The translations under genes and the position numbers were made by a program. Under the pieces are notes generated by a model that made no database searches, was not told the DNA's origin, and saw only the letters and a list, made by a program, of their open reading frames with translations. From DATFQI01 sp963816955 (GTDB taxonomy: Bacteria > Actinomycetota > Thermoleophilia > Solirubrobacterales > Solirubrobacteraceae): a stretch of DNA of 64,000 nt. Positions within the stretch are counted from its first letter, which is position 1, and each line of letters begins with the position of its first letter. The DNA is taken from NCBI GenBank assembly GCA_963816955.1, contig CAWFME010000003.1, positions 1-64,000 on the forward strand, given 5' to 3'. Positions 8,922 through 17,136 of the stretch are shown piece by piece.

Positions 8922-10023
8922 GTGCCCAAGGCCGCCGAAGCGTCCGCGTCGCCGATTGGCATCCTGAGAAACGAACGGCTGAGGCTGATGGCCTCGCTCG
9001 ATGTCGACAAGAAGGCGCTCCTTCGGGATGTGCAGATCCGTGAGCACCCGATGTGGCTGCGCGAGCGCGCAACGGTCGAGAACCTGATCGGGGGGTGTGC
9101 GAGCCATCGCCTCGCCCGCTGGGCTACGGGAGTGGCACGCGGCCATGCTGGAGGGCGTCCGTCGGGGTGAGCGTCTGCGGGCCGAGCATGGGCAGCGCGT
9201 CGCGGATCTGCGAGCTTCGCTGCGATCCAGCGGAGCCCCACCGCAGGCGCGGCCCGCCTCGCAGCTGCTTGCGGCCGTTGAGTACGAGCGGGACACGGTG
9301 CGCGCGTTGCTCGCTGTATTACGCACGCTCGCCGACGCCGTCGTCTGGCGCCTTCTGGACTACAACCGCGCGGCGCTCGCGGTACTCGGCGAGGGCCGCG
9401 CCGTTCGGCATCTTGCGAGCGGCGCGGGGTTGGCGCACGAGATCGCCACCATCGAACGCTTGTGGGAGAAAGACGGAACCACCGCGGTGCTGGCGGACCT
9501 GACGACGTGCATTCGGCACGGCGACCTGCTGTGTATTGATGCGTGGGAGCCGCGTCGCTGGCGTCTGCACGAGTGCAAGGCCGGCCGCGGCGGCGATCGT
9601 CGCGTGCGGCAGCGGGCACGGCTCGAGCGTCTCGATGCGCTCCTCAACACCGGCGCCCGACCCGCGGGCGACGGCGAGGACGAACTCGTGATCATCGACT
9701 GCCCCATTCCGCTGCGCACCCACCACCACGAGATCGAGCAGCTGTTGGATGACGCGCGACGCGACGGCTACGCTGCGGCGTGGCTCGAGGACGGGCTGCT
9801 TGCCGAAGCTGTCGACCAACGCGACGTCCTGCAGCCGCCCAATTCGACGCGGTTGGCGCGAACGAGCTGGCGATGGCTCGCGGCGGCGTCGCTGAAGCGG
9901 ACGCGTCCGCTATTCGACTGATTTCCGCCGTATCCGCGATCGGCGAGCGACGTTCTCCGCACAGGCTCCGCTCGCGCTGCTGCCCTCGCGATCCCACTGC
10001 CGATCTCTGCCTCGGGGGCATGA
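8922..10023 (+). CDS. Hypothetical protein with PD-(D/E)XK nuclease-like motif, frameshifted
   Basis: About 365 residues when reconstructed from two breaks (near 9090 in a G6 run, and near 9835). The N-terminal half is helical. The C-terminal half has ADLTTCIRHGDLLCID followed by RWRLHECKAG: an Asp on one strand and an E-C-K on the next, which fits the PD-(D/E)XK nuclease core. A helix VRQRARLERLDALLN follows. The strand VIIDCPIPLRTHHHEIEQL comes later. The nuclease reading is inference from motif spacing, not a family match. It ends ATGA, overlapping the next gene by four bases. Confidence 0.5.
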
Positions 10024-10291
10024 ACCTGCTCATGACTCTCAACTGCCGCGCGTTGGAGCGCCGGTCGCCCGAGGCCCCAACATCAGCGCTCGAGTAGCGC
10101 AGGGCGAGCAGGCCGGCCGGCTGTTCCTGCAATGTGGGCGGAGCGGGCGCGCCATCGATGTTCCGGCGCCAGCACGCGAGCAGGTGCTCATCGAGGGTCT
10201 GACACTGGACTGCCTCGTGGAAATCGTGGCGTGGATGCTTCGATGGCGGGCCTCCCCCGGGGCGCCGGCGACAGAGCGCGGTGCGGCTTGA
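10020..10291 (+). CDS. Small hypothetical protein coupled to the nuclease-like gene
   Basis: Starts at the ATG of an ATGA overlap. Reads MNLLMTLNCRALERRSPEAP, then after a one-base break near 10080 continues as QGEQAGRLFLQCGRSGRAID, VPAPAREQVLIEGLTLDCLV and EIVAWMLRWRASPG, about 90 residues in all. No domain is recognised. Its position between a nuclease-like protein and a HEPN-like protein suggests a partner or regulator. Confidence 0.45.
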
Positions 10292-10352
10292 TGAGCGGGC
10301 CGTGTGGGATCCGTAGGCCGTCGCGAGCAAATCGCGACATGATGCATCGGGC

Positions 10353-12051
10353 ATGGTCGATCCGAGAGTTCTCCAGAACGTGCGCGATGCACTCGCGGGC
10401 CAACCGGAATGGCTGGAGGTTCGTCAGAGGCTGGAGCGGCTCGCGCCTGAGGGCGAGGAGAAGACCTACCGACCGTTCGTCTTCGCCTTCGGCTACGCGC
10501 TAATCCCGCAGTCCGCAAGGACCGGCGCACGCGCGCCGGTGGGGCATTCGGTCCCAAGAACACGGTTGACGGCTGGCAGTTCCCGCCACCCCTAGCCGAA
10601 ATCGACGACGCCGACGTGACCGCCTGGCAAGGCGCCGTCGAGGCGCTCAACGAGCCGGTCGCATCGCGCGCCTACACGACCTCTTATGGGAGCGGCGGGC
10701 GGGCCCACGACCGGATCTTCACGCGCGGGCCGCAGCCGACGCCTACGTCGCGATCTCGCGTCTCGGGAACTGGCACCCAATGCGGCGGACGGCCTGCGTC
10801 ACGCGCGCGCTCGAGCCCGCCGGGCTCGTCAACGACGCCGAACGCGTAAGTGTGGTCGCGAAGCGGGCCGTTCAGCTAGTCAGGAGATCAACGCTTCCGG
10901 CGACCGTGCGCCGGGTGTCGGTCCGGAATCCTGCGAGCCATGGTGGATTTGCCAGCTGCGCGCCGTCCGGCCGAGATCGACGAGCTATTGCAGGCCACCG
11001 ACGACCGCTTCGGCGCGGATCCCCATATCCATGAGGCGCTCGGCGACCTTCGAGCCGGCCTCGCCGGTCCGGGCGGACATCAAGGCGTACGCCGCGATCA
11101 GGTTCGGCGGTGGCGCGAAGCGGCCGACGAGGGCGACGCAATGCTGCGCGTCATTCGCCTCGAGCACGCCCTAGAGATCGCGCGCAACCACGGCCTCGCG
11201 GAGGAGGCCGACGAGATCCGCCGGGAGCTCCAGGACATCCGGCCGGAGGATCTCGATCTCCAGACCGTGTCCGCCACCATGGAGATCCCGTCCGCCGATG
11301 TGGACGAGTACATCGCTTCGTTCACCAACGTCGACGACTGGCGCGAGAGCTTGCGCCATTTCGGTTCCGAGCCGCCGCCTGGCGGGGCGAGTGAATCCAT
11401 CGACGAGGACCTCGACCGCGAGCGCGAAGAATTCGTCTTCCTATCGCTGTTCACGAAGACCGTGATGGGCCACGACACCGCGGCGACGCGACTGCGCACC
11501 ACCGACGATGCGGGCCGCCGCCAGCTCGACCGCGCCGAGCGGCGCGCCTGCTACGCGCGCATGTGGTCGCCGTTTCGGTCCGGGCCCTCCAGGAGATCGA
11601 GACACACCACGGCCGGCCGTCGCACGAGGACCTGGCGGCTTTCTTCGCTACTGACCTCATTGGACCCGAGCGCGGCGAGCGGATCGCCCGGGCGCTCGAG
11701 TTGTTTTGGGACGGGCAGGTTGACGAGGCGGCGCACGTGCTTGTCCCTCGCGTGGAGTCGGTGCTCCGAGAGATGGCGCGCCGCGCGGGCCTCACGATAA
11801 TCCGAGAGCCGATCGCCGCCGAGCCCGGCGGCGTGCGCTCACTTGGCACGCTGTTGCTCGAGCTGCAGGGCGCGCTGCCCGATCCTCCGTGGCCCGAGTA
11901 TTTCTTCAACCTTCTCGCCGATCCCCGCGGCCTCAACCTGCGCAACACAGTCGCGCACGGCCTACTTGCGCGCGTAGGCGCCGGCGACGCGGCGTTGCTA
12001 CTTCATGTCGCCTGCCATCTGCGGCTCTATGGCGCGGCGCTGGTCCCGTAG
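10353..12051 (+). CDS. DUF4209/HEPN-like domain protein, several frameshifts
   Basis: About 560 residues when the frames are joined. N-terminal part: RVLQNVRDALAGQPEWLEVR, YRPFVFAFGYALIP, TVDGWQFPPPLAEIDDADV and HPMRRTACVTRALE. The middle is helical (RVIRLEHALEIARNHGLAEE, SATMEIPSADVDEYIASF). The C-terminal domain (AAHVLVPRVESVLREMARRA, SLGTLLLELQGALPDPPWPE, then GLNLRNTVAHGLLARVGAGD) matches the end of DUF4209 proteins, whose 'NLRNxVAHGL' contains the R-x4-H ribonuclease-type motif of HEPN domains. Breaks lie near 10510, 10675, 10905, 11060 and 11555. HEPN proteins are commonly toxins or RNA-cleaving defence effectors; activity here is inferred. Confidence 0.6.
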
Positions 12052-12251
12052 GCTCGCATGCAGCAACTCGGACTATCCGGCGCTTGCGCCCGCACACGTA
12101 GCGAGCTGTCTTGCCGGCCGCCCTACCCGCACACGCGTCGCGAGCCCCCGCCGATCCGGCGCGCGGGTAGGTCCCCGCGTCCTGCCTGCGCGCCTAACGA
12201 CTATCCCTAGCTCCCACGTTGAGTCCGCCAGTTCCGCCGAGCTACCACCCG

Positions 12252-13123
12252 TCATGCCGTCGGACGGGCAATCGCAAGTACCCGCTCGCGGTCGCCGCTC
12301 CCGTAGGACTTCGCTTCGACGCGAAAGAGGCCGGCGTGCGGGGCTCCGGGCAACGTCTCGACCGACTTCTGCAGACGGAAAGATTCCGCGGCCCGCGCGA
12401 AGACGCTCTCGTCGTCGGCGCCCTTGAAGCGGGGAACGTACAGGTCGAGTGTCGCGAGAACCCGTATCGAATCCTGAGACGCTCGGGGACGTCAGCGCCG
12501 CGACGAAGCGCGGCGCGGTCTGCCGGTTTGTGCATCCGGACCAGACAGAGGAGCACCGCGGGCTCGTCGGATAGCGCAATGAGCCGGTTGGCTGCGGCCT
12601 CAACCGAAACTTCAGCGTCCGACGCCAGCCGTTCTGCGTCGCGGAGGCCGCCCTTCACGGAGTACCGATCTCGACCAGCTGCGCGGGCATGAGCAGCGCA
12701 GCAGCGCCGAAGTCGCAGAGGTACTCTTCCTCGCGGTTCGGAGGATGGCGCTCCATGGCCGCCGCATCGGAGCGGTAGCGGCGTTCGCGCTTGAATCCCG
12801 GGAACGCTGTGTGGATGAGCTCGTGCGCCTCCGTGAAGTGCTGACGCTCCGGGCTGTCCCGCTGGTTGATGTCCATCACGAGTTGGCCGTTCTCTTCGAC
12901 GTAGATACGGCCAGCGAAATCGTGGCGACCCCGACGCGTGCGGATGCCTAAGACCGAGGCAATGAGTTCAGGTCGGATCGGCAACTCATGCTGACTCGCG
13001 TCGCGACGCAGGTTGTCCGCGTAGCGCTCAATGATGCGCTCGGGATCCTCCCCCCATGGCGCTGCATAAGCCGCCGTACGGCGGCTCTTCCCAGGCCCGA
13101 TTGCTGGTCGCGCTAGTCGCCAT
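12252..13123 (-). CDS. ImmA/IrrE family zinc metallopeptidase, frameshifted
   Basis: The active-site helix FTEAHELIHTAFPGF carries HEXXH, with the third ligand region EEEYLCDFGAAALLMP 30 residues later, as in ImmA/IrrE. It is preceded by RIIERYADNLRR, ELIASVLGIRTRRGRHDF and AGRIYVEENGQLVMDINQRD. Starting at an ATG that overlaps the end of the XRE gene by 11 bases needs one G fewer in a G6 run near 13058. Another break follows MPAQLVE, and the C-terminal part reads LATLDLYVPRFKGADDESVF. The family cleaves a cognate XRE repressor; the adjacent XRE gene is the likely target. Confidence 0.75.
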
Positions 13124-13550
13124 GGTCCTGCCCAGGAGGATCGAAGGAACGGCTCGCGCGAATCGAATCGTGGATGAATCGCCAGCGCTCCGGCGTCCGC
13201 GGACGTTCGCCCTGGCGCCACTTCATCGACGCCAGGAGTCTTACGTCGGAGCTGTTGATTCGATACTCGTCCGCGTAGGCGCGCAGCGACGCCGGGAGGT
13301 CTACCTCCTCTGCCTCCTCGGAGTCGAACATGAGTTTTGGGCCGCCGATTAGGTCCGCGACCGTGATCTCGAGCGCGTCAGCGATCGCCGCAAGCGCCTG
13401 CAGGGTCGGATTGCCGCCGCGATTCTCAAGACGCACGAGATAGGCCTTCGTTAGGCCAGTGCGCTCCGCGAGTTGGGAGAGCGACAGCCGGAGTTTCTCG
13501 CGTTCTGCGCGGACGCGCTGCCCGACAACGGCAGGATCAAAGGACGTCAC
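13113..13550 (-). CDS. XRE-family helix-turn-helix regulator
   Basis: 145 residues, intact. The N-terminal HTH is GQRVRAEREKLRLSLSQLAE, RTGLTKAYLVRLENRGG and PTLQALAAIADALEITVADL, a textbook Cro/CI-type fold. The C-terminal half (DLPASLRAYADEYRINSSDV, RLLASMKWRQGERP) looks like a target-recognition or dimerisation segment. It is followed by, and overlaps, the ImmA/IrrE peptidase gene. This is the regulator-plus-antirepressor arrangement of mobile elements such as ICEBs1, and also of some toxin-antitoxin loci. Its promoter lies between 13551 and 13690, which also serves the divergent DUF2188 gene. Confidence 0.85.
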   Translation of the reverse strand: MTSFDPAVVGQRVRAEREKLRLSLSQLAERTGLTKAYLVRLENRGGNPTLQALAAIADALEITVADLIGGPKLMFDSEEAEEVDLPASLRAYADEYRINSSDVRLLASMKWRQGERPRTPERWRFIHDSIRASRSFDPPGQDHGD

Positions 13551-13692
13551 CGCGAGCAGACTAGCTTGGCCGATGCCATGCGCCGGATGGTGTCATGCAG
13601 TGCGGCGGCAATTCACGTATCAGTTTTCCGACGGTATCATCTGGTATACCGTTAGCCGGAAACGACGATGCGGCCAGGGACCGCCCGGGGAG

Positions 13693-13929
13693 GTGATTCC
13701 CATTCCCAATCAGCACGTAGTGAAGCGTCCCGAGGGCTGGGCAGTGCGCGGCGAGGGCAACAGCCGCGACACCTCGCACCACCCGACCCAGAGCGACGCC
13801 ATCGATCGCGCGCGTGACATCGCGCGCACCCAGCAGAGCGAGGTCGTGATCCACCGTCCCGATGGGCGCATCCGAGATCGCGACTCGTATGGGAACGACC
13901 CGTTCCCTCCGCGAGACGAGGTCCACTGA
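13693..13929 (+). CDS. DUF2188 domain protein
   Basis: About 75-78 residues matching the DUF2188 layout: NQHVVKRPEGWAVRGEGNS, HPTQSDAIDRARDIARTQQS and VVIHRPDGRIRDRDSYGNDP. Two starts are possible: the GTG given, or ATT at 13702. GGAGGTGATT, a perfect complement of the 16S rRNA end, covers the GTG itself, which favours the ATT. Function unknown; the family is common next to stress and mobile loci. Confidence 0.75.
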   Translation: MIPIPNQHVVKRPEGWAVRGEGNSRDTSHHPTQSDAIDRARDIARTQQSEVVIHRPDGRIRDRDSYGNDPFPPRDEVH

Positions 13930-14027
13930 CCCGAAGTGCGGCCGGCCGCCGATAGCGCGGCGGCCGGCCGCCGAGTCCAGGCACGACCAAGCACGGCCAA
14001 CCCAAGACCCAAGAAGGAGTTTTCCAC

Positions 14028-14719
14028 ATGGCTTTCGAGCCGCTGAACAACATCCCGGTCCGCACGGTCAACACGATCATCGACGTCGTCAGCCGAGGCG
14101 ACGGAACGCACCAGCAGGACGACGTGTTCGTCACGGTCGACCTCGAGCTTCTCGCTGATGTCGACCCTGGCCAGGAGGCGACCCTCATCCTGCCTCTCGC
14201 AGCGGAGGCCCAGCAAGCCCCGATCCTCCGCTACACCGACCAGCCCATCACCGGAGCGCAGGTCTTCACCTTCGACGAGGTGGAGCGCTCGGTCTACGAC
14301 CAGCAGGTCGTGGACCGACTCGAGGCGCTCGCCGACGGCGCCACCAAGAAGGAACAGCGCTCCCTCGCCACGGCCATCGGCCGCGCCGCGAAGTCGCTGT
14401 CGGCCACGGTCATCCAGATCAAGCCCGGTCAGCGCCGGCTCCGCTTGTTCTACGCCATCGCCGCAGACAAGGTCGCGGACCGGGAATTCGAGTCTCGGTC
14501 ATCGGGCCGCTCCCGTCGTTCGTGATCCAAGCCGGCGGGTCCATCGGCGTCATCGCCCTGCTCCCGCGCAACACGACCGTGGTGACCGCTGAGGCGCTCA
14601 CGGACCCCAACAACCCCAGTTCCACGATCCAGACCACGCCCGCGAACCTGGCCTCGCGGCCGCTGCTCGGCTGGTTCTGGCAGAACGACCCCCTGTTCCG
14701 AGTGCGCTACCGCTACTAG
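14028..14719 (+). CDS. Orphan hypothetical protein, one frameshift
   Basis: About 228 residues. Strong site AAGGAG eight bases before ATG. First part: MAFEPLNNIPVRTVNTIIDV, VFVTVDLELLADVDPGQEAT and LILPLAAEAQQAPILRYTD, then a helical stretch VDRLEALADGATKKEQRSLA. After a break near 14490: VIGPLPSFVIQAGGSIGVIA and RPLLGWFWQNDPLFRVRYRY. There are no transmembrane segments or signal peptide. It is flanked by its own strong terminator. The sheet-rich ends and good expression signals suggest a structural or binding protein, but I do not recognise it. Confidence 0.55.
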
Positions 14720-14757
14720 CCGCACGCAGGGCTCACGTGCCCAGAAGCGATACCCGC

Positions 14758-14793
14758 GCAGAAGCCCGCCTCGAGGCGGGCTTCTGCGTTTAT
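14758..14793 (+). terminator. Strong rho-independent terminator
   Basis: Perfect 15-bp inverted repeat (arms begin GCAGAAGCCCGCCTC) without loop bases, followed by GTTTAT. It closes the 14.0 kb gene. The stretch from here to 15143 holds no protein gene, only the tRNA-like structure below. Confidence 0.85.
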
Positions 14794-14913
14794 ACGCGCG
14801 GCTGACGCAGCGCCGCGGCTTCGGGTGTTCCTTCTCAACTCCCGCCACTCCGGCGGACGCATCGCTCCCGAGAACGACAAAGCCGGGATTCCACGCCATG
14901 AAGCGGGATCCGG

Positions 14914-14995
14914 GCCGAGCGAGCTAACCGGGCTCGAACCGGTGACCTCCTGGGTGCGATCCAGTCTCAGGAGGTTGTCAGCGGCGTCGCTCGGC
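14914..14995 (-). other. tRNA-like structure or decayed tRNA
   Basis: On the minus strand the 9-base ends GCCGAGCGA and TCGCTCGGC pair perfectly. A proper T arm (ACCGG TTCGAGC CCGGT) sits near the 3' side, and an anticodon-like arm has ATCGCAC in its loop (would read CGC). An 8-bp stem ACCTCCTG/CAGGAGGT encloses it. A normal D arm is missing and four extra bases separate T arm and acceptor, so it is not a standard functional tRNA. It may be a degraded tRNA or an old attachment site. Confidence 0.4.
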
Positions 14996-15143
14996 TAGCG
15001 AACCCCCCTGCGCCGTCGTTTGCTCTTGTCGACCCGGCGCTGGCCGCCTCGCTCCGGACACTGGAGTGTTCCCTCTCCGTTCCCCGCTGACTTCTCGGGG
15101 CGCCGTCGCGTCGCGTCCGGGCGCGGAAGGAGCAGTGACTTGG

Positions 15144-15374
15144 CTACGCGTCCGTGGCTTCGCGGCGTTGGTAGAACACGGTCATCGATACGCGATCCTC
15201 GTCGGCGGTGACCTCAGAGGAGAACGTGACGTCCTGGACATCCACGTTGCCGAGAGACTCGATCGTGTCGGCCACGCGGCGGAGGAGGTCGGGGACGCTG
15301 CCCTGCCCGGGCCCCTCGGGATTCGACTGACCGAAGTGGAGGACGGTCCAATCGTTGCCTGCGCCGGCGTCCAT
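15144..15374 (-). CDS. Small conserved actinobacterial protein of unknown function
   Basis: 76 residues, intact: GNDWTVLHFGQSNPEGPGQG, SVPDLLRRVADTIESLGNVD and VQDVTFSSEVTADEDRVSMT. The sequence follows a pattern I know from short actinobacterial hypothetical proteins ('DWTVLHFG...VPxLLRRVADTI...VQDITF...T'). It is soluble, alternating beta and alpha. No function is known. Confidence 0.7.
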   Translation of the reverse strand: MDAGAGNDWTVLHFGQSNPEGPGQGSVPDLLRRVADTIESLGNVDVQDVTFSSEVTADEDRVSMTVFYQRREATDA

Positions 15375-15461
15375 CAGGAGAGCTTCTCAGCTCGATGTCG
15401 CGGTTGCTTCGAGGAAGGGAAGCGGCTAAGCCGTCCGGACGTTAGGAGCCGAAGCGAGCTC

Positions 15462-15803
15462 CTACCAACGACCGGCGTCAGGCCCGGGATCAGGAATGTC
15501 CCAGGCCGGGGCGTCCCACGTGATCCTTGGCGGCTGTCCCCACGCGACTTCGACGCCGACGGCACTGTCCTCGCTCGTGCTCATCCACGTGAGCCGGCCC
15601 GCTGACCCGCCGCCTCGGTCGATCCAGCCGGTTGGCGTGTTCTGGCAGAGCACGACATACGGCTCGACGTCAGGAGGCTCGTTGTACTCGATCAGCACGA
15701 CCGCGTGTTCCGTCGGGCGAGTGCTCGACGGCGACGACGCGTGCGAACTGGGCGGCACCGACTCATGCGCGCGTGCGGCCTCCTCAGGAGTCGCGTAGCC
15801 CAT
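15462..15803 (-). CDS. Hypothetical protein
   Basis: 113 residues from the ATG giving MGYATPEEAARAHESVPPSS. It continues HAVVLIEYNEPPDVEPYVVL, TPTGWIDRGGGSAGRLTWMS and VGVEVAWGQPPRITWDAPAW. There is a beta-rich core with several Trp residues and no membrane segment. Not recognised. It lies in a run of minus-strand small genes. Confidence 0.5.
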   Translation of the reverse strand: MGYATPEEAARAHESVPPSSHASSPSSTRPTEHAVVLIEYNEPPDVEPYVVLCQNTPTGWIDRGGGSAGRLTWMSTSEDSAVGVEVAWGQPPRITWDAPAWDIPDPGPDAGRW

Positions 15804-15882
15804 CACTCCAGGCAGCCTAAATCGGCCCTTGCCATCGCTGCTGTGCCAACGCACACGCGGCAAGATCCGGTTCCGCGGCGAT

Positions 15883-16284
15883 TCATGTGCGATCGGCGGC
15901 GAGGATCGTCACGTCGAGCCGCGCTTCGTCGGCGTACAGCGCGAGTTTCGCGGGGATGCATGAAATCAGCGCGCCGGAGTCGCTCCAAAGCGCTCTCTGC
16001 ACGGCCTCATCGAGGGGCATCGAGAGGCCGTCGAGCGTCTCGTCCTCGGAGAGCACGAAGCACACGTCAGGCGCGCCGAGCGCGCGCAGCCGTTGGGTCA
16101 GGGCCGCATCGTCGACGGGGCCACGTCCACCGAATACCGCCGGTCCAGCCAAGAGAAGTGAGCTATGGTCGCGGAGCTTGCGGCGAAGCCTCGCGTTGCG
16201 CAGCGATTCCAGGAAGTGAGGTCTGTGAGGAGACAGGATGAAGCGGGCCAGCCCTTCCTCGTGCGCCTGGGCGTCAACGGCCAT
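15883..16284 (-). CDS. Hypothetical protein
   Basis: 134 residues from MAVDAQAHEEGLARFILSPH. It contains LESLRNARLRRKLRDHSSLL, DVCFVLSEDETLDGLSMPLD and ISCIPAKLALYADEARLDVT. The alternating alpha-beta pattern suggests a small globular protein. Upstream extension of the frame reads low-complexity Cys/Val from the (AC)n repeat and is not coding. Function not recognised. Confidence 0.5.
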   Translation of the reverse strand: MAVDAQAHEEGLARFILSPHRPHFLESLRNARLRRKLRDHSSLLLAGPAVFGGRGPVDDAALTQRLRALGAPDVCFVLSEDETLDGLSMPLDEAVQRALWSDSGALISCIPAKLALYADEARLDVTILAADRT

Positions 16285-16475
16285 GCCTCGATGATGGCGT
16301 GTCGGCTTCCGCAACGATCTACAGGCGAAGCACCGACCCAGCGCCCTACGACGAACCTCGTCGAGCCACTGCAAGACGAAGACTGCAAGAGCGCCCGACT
16401 CCTGCCTAGATGAAGCAGCAGTCATCGAAGAAGACGCGACCTGAAGTCCCGGACCCCGAGACGAACGCAATAATG

Positions 16476-16497
16476 AACACACACACACACACACACC
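16476..16497. repeat. (AC)n dinucleotide repeat
   Basis: About ten AC units in a row. Such a microsatellite is unusual in GC-rich bacterial DNA and could cause slippage; it lies upstream of the 15883-16284 gene. Confidence 0.9.
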
Positions 16498-16541
16498 ACT
16501 GCACCTTTGGTGCGGGCCCGGCATTCGGGGTGACGCGGCTC

Positions 16542-17136
16542 CTATCCGTCCTGGCAGCCGAGGTCACCGAAGCAGTCGATGATTGCCGGGCCAAACTCGT
16601 CGCTGGCGTCGTAGTCGAGTGATACCCGCCAATCACCTGCCGGCCGGGAGCGGCGTTGTGGTCGACCGCCACGCAGAACGCGGTGTTGCCGCGCTCGCCC
16701 GCGCACATGTTCGTTTGGCCGTCCTCGTCTAGGTCGTGATGAACTTCGCCCCGAGTCGACCGTCTGGGAACCGATGGGTATAGGCGTCGAATGCTTGCGC
16801 TGCGTTCGTTTGGCGGTCATGCATCGGCTTGAGTGCGAGGCCGGCGAGAGCGAGGACGAAGGGGACGATCAACAGTGCAATCGGGATCTGGACCCAGCGC
16901 GGAGTTCGCAAGAGGCGGCGGTTGGCGCGGGCGCCGGCATAGCCGCCGAACACGGCCGCGGCCGCGATGGCAAGCATGATCGGCGCCACCGAACCAGTCA
17001 GAATGTGATCCTCCGCCCACGCCTCGTTCGAGAGGGGCAACACCCAGAAGACCGTTAGCGGCGCGGCTGCGATTAGCCGGCGAGTGCCGCTGCGAGCTTG
17101 ACCTGCCAGCGCCGGCCTCTGGACCGTAACGCCCAA
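16542..17136 (-). CDS. Membrane protein with extracellular Cys-rich tail, frameshifted
   Basis: Two or three hydrophobic segments (LIAAAPLTVFWVLPL, LTGSVAPIMLAIAAAAVFGG, IPIALLIVPFVLALAGLAL) are followed by a soluble tail: NAAQAFDAYTHRFPDGRLGA, then in other frames DEDGQTNMCAGERGNTAFCV, RQVIGGY and DEFGPAIIDCFGDLGCQDG. Breaks fall near 16735 and 16630. Four Cys in the tail could form disulfides outside the cell. The start overlaps the end of the HEAT-repeat gene and is uncertain. Not a recognised family. Confidence 0.5.

Noticed and set aside
10188..10403. A 71-residue minus-strand gene
   Set aside because: It is antisense to the coupled small protein and the start of the DUF4209 gene, and has no ribosome-binding site or family pattern.
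14914..14960. Second attachment copy of the tRNA-Phe 3' end
   Set aside because: The similarity is limited to the universal T-arm sequence; the acceptor and variable parts differ from tRNA-Phe.
16470..16500. CRISPR-like repeat
   Set aside because: It is a plain AC dinucleotide run with no spacer structure and no cas genes nearby.
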